From positions 1 through 8,425 of the forward strand of contig JALSNB010000257.1 in the NCBI GenBank assembly GCA_026987225.1: 8,425 nucleotides of DNA. The letters run 5' to 3'. The DNA comes from Caldisericaceae bacterium (GTDB lineage Bacteria; Caldisericota; Caldisericia; Caldisericales; Caldisericaceae). This document shows, piece after piece, positions 1 to 6,855 of the stretch. Position 1 is the first letter of the stretch. Each line of letters starts with the position of its first letter. The position numbers and the translations under genes were made by a program. Under the pieces are notes generated by a model that saw only the letters and a program-made list of their open reading frames with translations, was not told the DNA's origin and ran no database searches.

Positions 1-708
1 TACCTCCGGTAAATCGGCAGAAATTGTGCCTTCAATAGTTATGGATATGTCAGGCTTATATTTGTAAGTACCGATAGCAGAGCCAACAAGTCCAATTTCT
101 TCTTGAACGGTAAAAAGAGCAATCAAAGGAAATTTAAATTTCTCTTTCAAAAGCTCGGCAACTATTGCGCAACCGAGTCTATCGTCGAATGCTTTGCCTA
201 TAAAATAAGAATCGGAAATCTTCTCAAACTTCGTATCAAAAGAAACAGGGCTGCCCAACGGAACGAGCTTTTCAGCTTCATCTTTACTTTTTGCGCCTAT
301 GTCAATGTAGAGGTCTTTTGAGGGTATCGCCCTCTTTTCCTCATCATCGCTATGCTGCAAGTGTATCGCTTTTATACCGATTACACCGGGAATTTTAGCA
401 CTGCCAATCAGCACTCTTTTCCCGTAAAGCACCCTGTCATCAATACCCCCTGCCTTTTTAAATCCCAAAAATCCATTTTCGTCTATATAATCGACAATCA
501 AACCCACTTCATCCATATGTGCGTTAAGCATAACTATAGGGCCTTTGGAACCATAATTTTTGAGTGCAATGAGATTACCAAAAGTATCTATCTCGAAGCT
601 ATCAACACTATTTTTAATTTCACCGACAAGAATATCCCTTACGTCCTTTTCGTATCCGGATACACCGAACGCATTACTCAATTTTTCTATAAGGTTAATG
701 TTTGCCAT
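1..708 (-). CDS. M42 family metallo-aminopeptidase (partial, C-terminus beyond left edge)
   Basis: The reading frame is open from ATG at 708-706 to the first base of the window, giving 236 residues without a stop; the last part of the gene is outside. It is an M42 (glutamyl aminopeptidase / CelM / TET-type) zinc or cobalt peptidase, a cytosolic enzyme that removes N-terminal residues from short peptides, usually as a self-compartmentalised dodecamer. Visible metal and catalytic motifs are AHMDEVG (H64, D66), FDDRLG (D175/D176), the QEE pair (E203 as probable base, E204 as ligand) and IEGT (E226), followed by ADLPE typical of the family. The final metal-binding His would be off the edge. The start is set by GGAGG at 715-719. 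It overlaps the upstream M42 gene by 14 bp, so translation is probably coupled. The two proteins are clearly paralogous but well diverged. Substrate preference cannot be read from the sequence. Confidence 0.93.
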   Translation of the reverse strand, partial: MANINLIEKLSNAFGVSGYEKDVRDILVGEIKNSVDSFEIDTFGNLIALKNYGSKGPIVMLNAHMDEVGLIVDYIDENGFLGFKKAGGIDDRVLYGKRVLIGSAKIPGVIGIKAIHLQHSDDEEKRAIPSKDLYIDIGAKSKDEAEKLVPLGSPVSFDTKFEKISDSYFIGKAFDDRLGCAIVAELLKEKFKFPLIALFTVQEEIGLVGSAIGTYKYKPDISITIEGTISADLPEV

Positions 709-1738
709 GAAGTGCCTCCATAAAACTATCGCTTATATTGGCAATAAAGAGTGATAGCAAATTCACGGTCTTTCGCACGTCATCCGTATTGATAACCTCT
801 ACCGGCGTATGCATATACCGCTCCGCTATGCTAACTACAACAGACGGAATACCGGATCTTACCATTGCAATTTCCACCTGATCCGTCCCGGTAAAGATGC
901 CCACTTCCTTCTGCAATCCGATGTCGTATTCTTCGGCAATTCTGATGAGTTTGTCTATCATGGGTTTACTAACCGTAGGGCCAATAAATAAAACAGGGCC
1001 TTTCCCCAATTCGGCAGCTTCTCTGCGCGATACCGAAGGTGATGTCCCGTGAGTTACATCAATAGCTATTGCAAAATCCGGCTTTAGCTGATACGTGGAA
1101 GTAATTGCACCAAGTCCCGTAACTTCTTCTTGAGATGCAAAATGTCCGATTACATTTATAGGAATATTTGTTTTTACGAGACTCTTTAAAACTTCTATTA
1201 TTATATAAGCTCCCACTCTGTCATCAAGCGATTTATTCGAAACAAATGAATTTTTAAGTTTTAGGAATTTCGGATGGAATGAAACCGTATCTCCGATTCG
1301 CACAACTTTTTCCATATCTTTCTTTTTCATGCCGCAGTCAACAAAAAGCTCTTCTATGGGCACGGCGGTTTTTGTTTCTTCTTTGGTTTCAAGATGGTAA
1401 GGCTTTAATCCTATTACTCCCTTGATTTGCCTCTTTCCGTTAACTATAACAATGGAACCCGGCAGAATCTTGCTGTCTATGGAGCGAGAATGTATCCTGA
1501 GAAAACCTTCGTCCGTTATGCCGGTAACAAATGCTCCCACTTCATCGATATGGGCATCCAACATTAACGTATATTTTCCCGGTTCTCCATTTCTAAAAGC
1601 GACAACGGAACCGTTCTTTAACGATTCGATTCTATCAACATAATCGGATAATTCTTCTTTAATCAAAGAGTGAAGATTGATCTCATGCCCGCTTACAGCG
1701 GATACATCCGTAAGACGTTTCAAAAGTGCCTCATCCAT
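695..1738 (-). CDS. M42 family metallo-aminopeptidase, full length
   Basis: This 347-residue protein has the usual M42 length. Motifs in order are DAHIDEVG (H63, D65), SLDDRVG (D172/D173), SQEEVTGLGA (E204 probable catalytic base, E205 ligand), AIDVTHGTSP (D227 ligand) and the C-terminal RYMHTP (H310 ligand), so the complete two-metal site is present. GTDQVEIAMVRSGIPS near residues 284-299 matches the conserved region before the last histidine. The segment between about residues 70 and 160 is the small inserted domain used for oligomerisation in TET peptidases. The ATG at 1738 is preceded by AGGAGG at 1745-1750, which overlaps the stop codon of the hydrolase gene upstream. A second M42 gene follows with a 14-bp overlap. 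The expected role is intracellular trimming of peptides; whether it acts as an aminopeptidase of a given specificity or as a deblocking enzyme cannot be told. Confidence 0.95.
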   Translation of the reverse strand: MDEALLKRLTDVSAVSGHEINLHSLIKEELSDYVDRIESLKNGSVVAFRNGEPGKYTLMLDAHIDEVGAFVTGITDEGFLRIHSRSIDSKILPGSIVIVNGKRQIKGVIGLKPYHLETKEETKTAVPIEELFVDCGMKKKDMEKVVRIGDTVSFHPKFLKLKNSFVSNKSLDDRVGAYIIIEVLKSLVKTNIPINVIGHFASQEEVTGLGAITSTYQLKPDFAIAIDVTHGTSPSVSRREAAELGKGPVLFIGPTVSKPMIDKLIRIAEEYDIGLQKEVGIFTGTDQVEIAMVRSGIPSVVVSIAERYMHTPVEVINTDDVRKTVNLLSLFIANISDSFMEALHGKH

Positions 1739-1748
1739 TCATCGCCTC

Positions 1749-2690
1749 CTATAGCTGTTTTTCAAAAAATTCATGCATTTTTCCGAAAACAAAAGGCAAA
1801 AGAAGCGCAGTTGTCGTATGCATCGTGGGAAGCCATTCTATAGGCGGATTTCCCACTGCCTCCCTGAATTCGAGCACCGCATTTTTAGGGATTACAAAGT
1901 CCACTGCACCGTTTATCATTATGATGTTTCTCGGATAGTTAAATTTTGCATACGTTAGCGGATCTATTAAAAACCACTCCTCTCCTTCAGGCGGTTTTTT
2001 TACCTCTCCTGATTCCCATACTTCTTTAAGATACTTATGAAAATCGGCATCCACTTTTTTAAAAACCGTCTCAGGATCGTCCGAATAATGTCCAAAATAA
2101 GCCCTTTTTACAGATGGTTTTTTAATTCCTTTAGAAACAATATAGTGAAGTCCGCCACCACCAGCTATTGAAACTCCTGCTTTGAAACGATTGTCAACTC
2201 CCATTAACGTGTTAAGAACAAGAGCCCCTATGCTTATACCTGCTATACCTATCTTATCAATGCCTTTAAAATTTAAGAAATCCGCCAATACCCTGAGATC
2301 TATAACGGCCTGTCTGTACGCTTCAAAGTTCTGCTTTGGATTTTCCGTTAAGAAAAGTTCGCCCGAGCTGTATCCTTCAGGCGTACGCTCAAGGTGGTAA
2401 GGAAGCGTAAACTCAACTGCGCAAAACCCATGTGCAACGAAGTAAAGTGATAAAATTCTTTGAGTCAAACGAACTTTTTCAAACAAATAATGAAGAAATA
2501 CAATCACACGCCTGCATTCTTTTTTGGGTTTGTAGACATATGAAATAACGTTGTTATTCTCGTCGTATATTGTTTCTATGGGACTTTTATATGAAAGCTT
2601 TAATACGGTATAATTAGTATGCTCTTCAATCGGGTCTACTAAAAAATCGTCTCCTTTATTAAAATCGTATTTAAAAATATCAAGGCTCAT
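1749..2690 (-). CDS. alpha/beta hydrolase
   Basis: This 313-residue protein has an alpha/beta hydrolase fold core. The nucleophile elbow is GISIGA with S153 (GxSxG), the likely acid is D264 in NGAVDFVIP, and the likely base is H291 in TMHTTT, in the right order and spacing. The strand before the oxyanion region reads VIVFLHYLFE, which lacks the common HG motif. The segment FTLPYHLERTPEG with SGELFL resembles ABHD18/PF09752-like or dienelactone-hydrolase-like proteins, but I cannot place it firmly. No signal peptide or membrane segment is seen, so it is probably a cytosolic esterase or peptidase-like hydrolase of unknown substrate. Its ATG lies inside the last codons of the stalk-protein gene (11-bp overlap). 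The only SD-like sequence, GGAG at 2709-2712, is about 18 nt away, so expression probably depends on translational coupling. It sits directly before two M42 peptidases. Confidence 0.85.
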   Translation of the reverse strand: MSLDIFKYDFNKGDDFLVDPIEEHTNYTVLKLSYKSPIETIYDENNNVISYVYKPKKECRRVIVFLHYLFEKVRLTQRILSLYFVAHGFCAVEFTLPYHLERTPEGYSSGELFLTENPKQNFEAYRQAVIDLRVLADFLNFKGIDKIGIAGISIGALVLNTLMGVDNRFKAGVSIAGGGGLHYIVSKGIKKPSVKRAYFGHYSDDPETVFKKVDADFHKYLKEVWESGEVKKPPEGEEWFLIDPLTYAKFNYPRNIIMINGAVDFVIPKNAVLEFREAVGNPPIEWLPTMHTTTALLLPFVFGKMHEFFEKQL

Positions 2691-3417
2691 TTTTTACCAT
2701 TTTGAGTTCTCCATTTACAATGGCAACTTTTACTATGGAGTCTCCGTGTAATTCTTTATCGATCGTCAAAACATTAACACCTTTCACGGGAATACTTGTA
2801 AATACGGCATCGGAGCCAACCTTCAAATGAGGTGACGTATATAAAAGTTTTGAATCTCCGTAAATTTTTATTACGGCATAATCGTCCTTGTTTGCTACAA
2901 GCGAATCGTCTGTTGCGCCGGCTATAAACGTAAAAGTTGTAAATTTACCATTCAAATTGAACTTGAAATATTCTTCCTGCATACCGGCAAACAGGAGCGA
3001 GTCTTTAAAAACTTTTCCTTTTATCGTTGCAAAACGAATGCCGGAAAGAACTTCGTTATAGGAAGAACCCACATTGATAAAGGAACCATCTTCCTGTTCT
3101 TCCAATTTTTCCTTCATGAATGGAATTTCGGATAGCTTGTAATAAATCTTTTCGGGGGTACCTAAAACCACCGCATTATTTTCACTATCCCAACTTACCG
3201 GAACATTAAAAATATTTGCAATATCCTTCAGGGAAACGTAAACATGCCCGTTATAAATAAACGGTTCAAATGCGGTTTTAATCGTATCTCCGTTCAATAC
3301 TACTTTGATGTCTCTAAAAGAAACCTGTATTTTAGTATCAGTAAAAGATGCGAGCGCCACAGCGCTAATAGAGACGATTAACACAACAATAACCACACCC
3401 AGAGCAAACTTTTTCAT
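2680..3417 (-). CDS. secreted copper-amine-oxidase-type stalk domain protein with NPCBM-like C-terminal domain
   Basis: This 245-residue protein starts MKKFALGVV with a hydrophobic segment to about residue 20 and an ALA-S signal-peptidase-like site near residue 23, so it is exported or membrane-anchored. Residues about 29-86 match the stalk domain (Cu_amine_oxidN1, PF07833): strand IKVVLNG, FIYNGHVYVSLKDIANIF, and the closing WDSENNAVVLG. Residues about 110-235 resemble an NPCBM-type beta-sandwich: EYFKFNLNGKFTTF, TDDS, VIKIYGDSKLLY, then IPVKGVNVLTI. No catalytic motif is seen; a role in cell-surface or polysaccharide binding is inferred only. The start at 3417 is preferred over an in-frame ATG 18 nt upstream because GGGGTGAT (3421-3428) is well spaced from it. 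It overlaps the hydrolase by 11 bp and follows ndk after a 45-bp gap that may hold a promoter. Confidence 0.85.
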   Translation of the reverse strand: MKKFALGVVIVVLIVSISAVALASFTDTKIQVSFRDIKVVLNGDTIKTAFEPFIYNGHVYVSLKDIANIFNVPVSWDSENNAVVLGTPEKIYYKLSEIPFMKEKLEEQEDGSFINVGSSYNEVLSGIRFATIKGKVFKDSLLFAGMQEEYFKFNLNGKFTTFTFIAGATDDSLVANKDDYAVIKIYGDSKLLYTSPHLKVGSDAVFTSIPVKGVNVLTIDKELHGDSIVKVAIVNGELKMVKNEP

Positions 3418-3433
3418 ATTATCACCCCATCTC

Positions 3434-3461
3434 ATTTTAGGACATTATCAAAAAATTTCAA
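3434..3461 (-). promoter_or_regulatory. candidate internal promoter before the stalk-protein gene
   Basis: On the minus strand TTGAAA (3461-3456) and TAAAAT (3439-3434) are separated by 16 bp, in the only sizeable gap of the gene set. The start point would fall near 3427, inside GGGGTGAT, leaving a leader of about 10 nt. It would let the stalk, hydrolase and peptidase genes be expressed apart from the transporter. Confidence 0.35.
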
Positions 3462-3462
3462 A

Positions 3463-3864
3463 CTAATCAAAAAACAAACTCAGCTCCCTTTTTGCATCCT
3501 CTTTGGACGAAGAAGCGTGAACTACATTTTCCGTAAGAAAAAGAGAAAAGTCGCCCCTAATAGAGCCTGCATGCCTGTTCTCCGGATGCGTTTCTCCGAC
3601 AATAATTCTGGAGTTCATTACCGCTTCCTCTCCTTCAAGCTTCATAAGCACAACAGGGCCGGATATCGTGTATGAAATGAGTTTTTCAAAGAAATCCTTT
3701 CCTTTGTGCATTTCATAGAGTTTTTCCGCTTCTTCTCTGCTTAAAACTTGCATTCTCATTTCTTTGATATCTAAACCCTTCATTTCAAAGCGTTTTATAA
3801 CCTCGCCTATGAGTTTTCTCCTTACGCCGTCGGGTTTAATCATAACAAAAGTATTCTCAACCAT
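3463..3864 (-). CDS. ndk: nucleoside diphosphate kinase
   Basis: This 133-residue protein transfers the gamma phosphate from ATP to other (d)NDPs through a phosphohistidine. It has the short bacterial length and the expected residues: VMIKPDGV with K10, Y50, R86, T92, R103 in GSIRGDF, N113 and the phospho-acceptor H116 in ENVVHASSS, followed by E127 in RELSLFF. The conserved HGSD or HASD after the active histidine reads HASSS here, so Asp is replaced by Ser; the loop GETHPENRHAGSIR is also divergent from the common GATNP...APGTIR. Neither change removes a residue known to be essential. The ATG at 3864 is preceded by AGGAGG at 3871-3876; a longer frame to 3891 has no comparable site. The start lies inside the end of the AAA_assoc_C gene (8-bp overlap), so it is cotranscribed with the transporter genes. 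Confidence 0.96.
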   Translation of the reverse strand: MVENTFVMIKPDGVRRKLIGEVIKRFEMKGLDIKEMRMQVLSREEAEKLYEMHKGKDFFEKLISYTISGPVVLMKLEGEEAVMNSRIIVGETHPENRHAGSIRGDFSLFLTENVVHASSSKEDAKRELSLFFD

Positions 3865-4360
3865 TATCTTCCTCCTCGGTGAGCTTATCAAGATAAACTT
3901 CTTTATCTTCCGGGTTATAACCGATTAGTTCCGCATAACGCCCGAAATTTATAAGGCCTTTTAATGTTACTTTCGCCTCGTCATTAGGCATTTCTTGAGA
4001 CAAAAGTTCCAAAAGATCGCTCTTATCAATAGAATGTTCCGGATTTTCCAACAAAATATTTATGAGTTTTTTGAAAGCCGGTAATTTTTTAAGGGATTCT
4101 TTGAAGATAATTTTTCTTCTATTTTCATCCCCGTTTATCAATTCTTTTCCAAGGTCGAGAAGGATCAAGTCTCCCTTTTCGACCTTAACAAAACCAAGCA
4201 TCTCTGCTGCCTTAATGATTGGCACAAGATCGTCAATTTCAAGATTCAGATCATCGGCAATTTCATAAATGTCCGTTCTTCCGCCCTCATCATTAAGATA
4301 CTCGAGCATTCCAATAATTTCTCCAATTTCCACATCAGGCAACGGTGATACATCATCCAT
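3857..4360 (-). CDS. AAA_assoc_C (ABC-transporter-associated) domain protein, split from the ATPase
   Basis: This 167-residue protein matches the domain usually found as the C-terminal part of NitT/TauT-type ABC ATPases (PF09821). Recognisable parts are LPDVEIGEIIGMLEYLND, GGRTDIYEIADDLNLEIDDL with AAEMLGFV (a winged-helix-like region, about residues 10-60), ENRRKIIFKE, and GLINFGRYAELIGYNPED near the C-terminus. It probably binds or regulates the transporter from the cytoplasmic side; the ligand is unknown. It lies in the same frame as the ATPase gene, separated by one TGA and ten sense codons. The only usable in-frame start is ATG 4360. A strong AGGAGGTG lies 20 nt before it, with a small hairpin between, and a weaker AAGGGA lies at the usual distance. 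The gene ends inside the start of ndk. Confidence 0.85.
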   Translation of the reverse strand: MDDVSPLPDVEIGEIIGMLEYLNDEGGRTDIYEIADDLNLEIDDLVPIIKAAEMLGFVKVEKGDLILLDLGKELINGDENRRKIIFKESLKKLPAFKKLINILLENPEHSIDKSDLLELLSQEMPNDEAKVTLKGLINFGRYAELIGYNPEDKEVYLDKLTEEEDNG

Positions 4361-4367
4361 TAGCTTT

Positions 4368-4388
4368 CCCTTACAGGGTTCACCTCCT
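4368..4388 (-). promoter_or_regulatory. strong SD with following hairpin before the AAA_assoc_C gene
   Basis: AGGAGGTG (4388-4381) follows the ATPase stop at once but lies 20 nt from the next in-frame ATG. Between them CCCT and AGGG (4378-4375 and 4371-4368) can form a 4-bp stem with a GTA loop, which would shorten the effective distance to the ATG to a workable one. No other start codon in this frame lies between. Confidence 0.5.
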
Positions 4389-4390
4389 CT

Positions 4391-5152
4391 TCATAATTTG
4401 GCCGTAACGACCATCGAATATATTTTATCATAAAGTTCCGTAAATTCAACGCTGTCTCTATCTCTTGGCCGGTTCAAACCTATTTTTATATCTCCGATTA
4501 TCTTTCCGGGATGCGTGGAAAGAACAACCACTCTGTCTGCAAGATAAATTGCCTCTTCTATATTATGAGTAACCATTATAATGGATTTCAGTGATAAACG
4601 CCCCGAGCCCCAGAGACGCAAAATCTCCTCTCTCAAGTTCTGAGCGGTAAACGCATCAAGCGCCGAAAAAGGCTCATCCATAAGCAAAAGTTCAGGTTCC
4701 ATAACAAGGGCCCTTGCAATACCGACTCTCTGTTTCATTCCTCCGGAAAGTTCACGAGGATATGCTTCTTCAAATCCTTCAAGTCCGACAAGATCGATAT
4801 ACTTAAAGGCTTTCCTGAGCCTTTCTTTTAAAGAGATACCGCGAGCCTCAAGTCCGAGGGTAATATTCTCCGTAACATCAAGCCACGGGAGGAGTCCGAA
4901 TGTCTGAAAGACTATACTTACATTGAGATTTATTCCAGAAATTTTTTTATTTCTAAATAACACCGCACCCTCACTCGGTTTGACAAGGCCGGCAATAATT
5001 CTAAGCAGTGTGCTTTTTCCGCAACCTGACGGGCCGACAAGCGCAACAAATTCTCCTTCATTAACCGCAAGGTTAATATGATCAAGCACAACAACTTCTT
5101 TATTTTTTAAAGGAAACAGCTGAACAATATCTTTTAATTCTAAAAGCGCCAA
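4391..5152 (-). CDS. ABC transporter ATP-binding protein, NitT/TauT (anion) type
   Basis: This 253-residue ATPase energises an importer. All motifs are intact: Walker A GPSGCGKST (40-48), Q-loop Q83 in VFQTFGLLPW, signature LSGGMKQR (135-142), Walker B LLLMDEP (155-161), D-loop SALD, and H-loop H196 in MVTHN. FQTFGLLPWLDVTENI and the ending HPGKIIGDIKIGLNRPRDRD are typical of the nitrate/sulfonate/taurine (COG1116) group. The start is TTG at 5152, directly after the permease stop, with GGAGGG at 5157-5162 inside the last permease codons. The partner membrane component is the duplicated permease just upstream. The protein ends in a TGA after TAKL, where related proteins in other organisms continue into the AAA_assoc_C domain. 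Here that domain is encoded in the same frame ten codons later. The transported anion cannot be deduced. Confidence 0.95.
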   Translation of the reverse strand: MALLELKDIVQLFPLKNKEVVVLDHINLAVNEGEFVALVGPSGCGKSTLLRIIAGLVKPSEGAVLFRNKKISGINLNVSIVFQTFGLLPWLDVTENITLGLEARGISLKERLRKAFKYIDLVGLEGFEEAYPRELSGGMKQRVGIARALVMEPELLLMDEPFSALDAFTAQNLREEILRLWGSGRLSLKSIIMVTHNIEEAIYLADRVVVLSTHPGKIIGDIKIGLNRPRDRDSVEFTELYDKIYSMVVTAKL

Positions 5153-6853
5153 TTATCCCTCCATATTAAATCTTTCTGCAATTCTATCATAAAGAGGGCG
5201 GTAAACAAAATGGTTTATAAGGAAAATCGTAAGAACCATAAGAGAAAGGGACACGACGAACAGGCTTTGATTGCCGCTTGCAAGAGACTTGTCAAGTAGG
5301 CTTCCAATTCCCAGTACCGAATACGTTTTTCCTTTCAGAGTAATATATTCCGCAATGATAAGGGCGTTCCAACCGCCACCCCATGCAGTAATCGTTCCGG
5401 TCATAAGCGACGGAAGAGACGCAGGCAAAAGCAACCTTTTAAATTTCAGGAGTTTCTTTAAACCGAACGAATCTACGACTTCTTTAAGATCGTTCGGAAT
5501 TGCTTTAAGCCCGCCATATACATTAAACAAAACATACCACTGCATTCCGGTAAGGATCAAAAGGACGGCCGTAATATCCAAACCGTGCGGAAAACGTATA
5601 AAGTAATACAGTATCAGAGGAAATAAGGATACAGCCGGAATTGATGCGAAAACCTGTAAAATCGGAGAAATAACCCGCGCGCTTTTTTGGTGATAAAAAA
5701 GATATACGGCAACCGGAATAGTCCAAGCAAGGGAAATGAGATACGCAACGAGTAAGCGGAAAAAAGAAAATAAAATTGCTTTTAAAGAAAGTGCTATATC
5801 TCCGAAACTCAACGTTTTAACAAATACCGGAACGGCTATAATAATTTTATAAACAAGCAGTGCAAACAAAACAGCAATCAAGGCAAGCAAAACTTTGTTT
5901 AAAAAATAAATAACGCCTTTGAACCATTTTTTCCTAAAGAAAAGCGTAAAATTTAAAGGCTTTCTATCTTCGTTCACGAAAGGCTTTCTCATCTTACGAA
6001 GCACGTTTCCTACGAATTCCCAGAACAAACTTACGACATCCCATACTTCTGTTTCTTCCTCTTCACCCGGAGAAATACTATACCTAAATCTTCTCGACCA
6101 CTGAGAGAGCGGCTTCCATATAAAAAGATCAAGGAAAACAATTACGACAACGAGCACAAGAATTCCCAACAGTGTAAGGCCTATTTTAGATTCTGATGCC
6201 GTTTCCATTATAAAACTTCCTATACCGGGAAGTTTGTAAGATGCGCTGCCAACAGCAAATATTTCACATGCAACGAGAAAATACCACCCGTTGCTCCAAC
6301 TTACTATACTGTTGTAAACAAGCTTTGGAATTGTAGCAGGCAAATATAGTCTGATAAACGCCAGCCTTTCGTTGGGATCGAAAAAGTGATACGCTTCTTT
6401 CAAATCCTTCGGAATTGTGGTAAGGCTTTCGTAAACACCAAACGCCATATTCCAAACCTGAGAAGTAAATATAAGAAATATGGACGCAGCTTCAACACCT
6501 ATCATTTTGTTGGGAATCAAAGCGACAAAAAAGAAAATTGCGGCAGGGAAAAACCCAAGCACGGGAACGGATTGAAATATATCCAAAACTGGAAGCATAA
6601 TAGCTTCTCTTCTTTTGCTCGTTGCAGCGGCAAAACCGTAGGCAATTGCAAACAACAAAGAAAATATATATGCAAGAGTCATTCTCAAAAGAGAGCGGAA
6701 AGTGTAAAACGGCAAATTTCTCACGGAAAGATTTGCAATCACGCTTCCGGATAAAGATTCACGTCTATAAAATAAATATGCAAAGCCTACAAGGGCCAGC
6801 AAAATAAAAAGTTCTACTACCAAATTTTCTATTTTTACTTTTTCTTTATCCAT
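5153..6853 (-). CDS. ABC anion-type transporter permease, duplicated (two fused MetI-like domains)
   Basis: This 566-residue integral membrane protein consists of two homologous permease halves, about residues 10-255 and 310-555, joined by a charged linker (about 255-310, with GEEEETE). Each half has an EAA-type loop that contacts the ATPase: IPKDLKEAYHFF...LPATIPKL (about 147-178) and IPNDLKEVVDSFG...LPASLPSL (about 452-483). Other parallel segments are QSVPVLGFFPAA / ASIPAVSLFPLI and LPGIGSF / VLGIGSL. This matches the COG4986 type, the duplicated permease of anion ABC transporters, so a single chain can supply both transmembrane subunits. Each half has five or six hydrophobic stretches. 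The ATG at 6853 has no strong SD and lies 2 nt after the TIGR04076 stop, so coupling is likely. It is directly followed by the ATPase gene. No substrate-binding protein gene is seen in the window. Confidence 0.93.
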   Translation of the reverse strand: MDKEKVKIENLVVELFILLALVGFAYLFYRRESLSGSVIANLSVRNLPFYTFRSLLRMTLAYIFSLLFAIAYGFAAATSKRREAIMLPVLDIFQSVPVLGFFPAAIFFFVALIPNKMIGVEAASIFLIFTSQVWNMAFGVYESLTTIPKDLKEAYHFFDPNERLAFIRLYLPATIPKLVYNSIVSWSNGWYFLVACEIFAVGSASYKLPGIGSFIMETASESKIGLTLLGILVLVVVIVFLDLFIWKPLSQWSRRFRYSISPGEEEETEVWDVVSLFWEFVGNVLRKMRKPFVNEDRKPLNFTLFFRKKWFKGVIYFLNKVLLALIAVLFALLVYKIIIAVPVFVKTLSFGDIALSLKAILFSFFRLLVAYLISLAWTIPVAVYLFYHQKSARVISPILQVFASIPAVSLFPLILYYFIRFPHGLDITAVLLILTGMQWYVLFNVYGGLKAIPNDLKEVVDSFGLKKLLKFKRLLLPASLPSLMTGTITAWGGGWNALIIAEYITLKGKTYSVLGIGSLLDKSLASGNQSLFVVSLSLMVLTIFLINHFVYRPLYDRIAERFNMEG

Positions 6854-6855
6854 TA

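Noticed and set aside
352..723. Plus-strand 123-codon open frame at the left
   Set aside because: It lies fully antisense to the partial M42 gene, whose frame has all family motifs.
4391..4393. TGA recoding as a sense codon in this organism
   Set aside because: TGA also ends the stalk, AAA_assoc_C and phospholipase genes at expected protein ends, so it is an ordinary stop here; only local readthrough remains possible.
6386..6754. Plus-strand 122-codon open frame inside the permease gene
   Set aside because: It is antisense to a well-supported membrane protein, Lys/Arg/Asn-rich with no domain resemblance, and lacks a convincing ribosome binding site.
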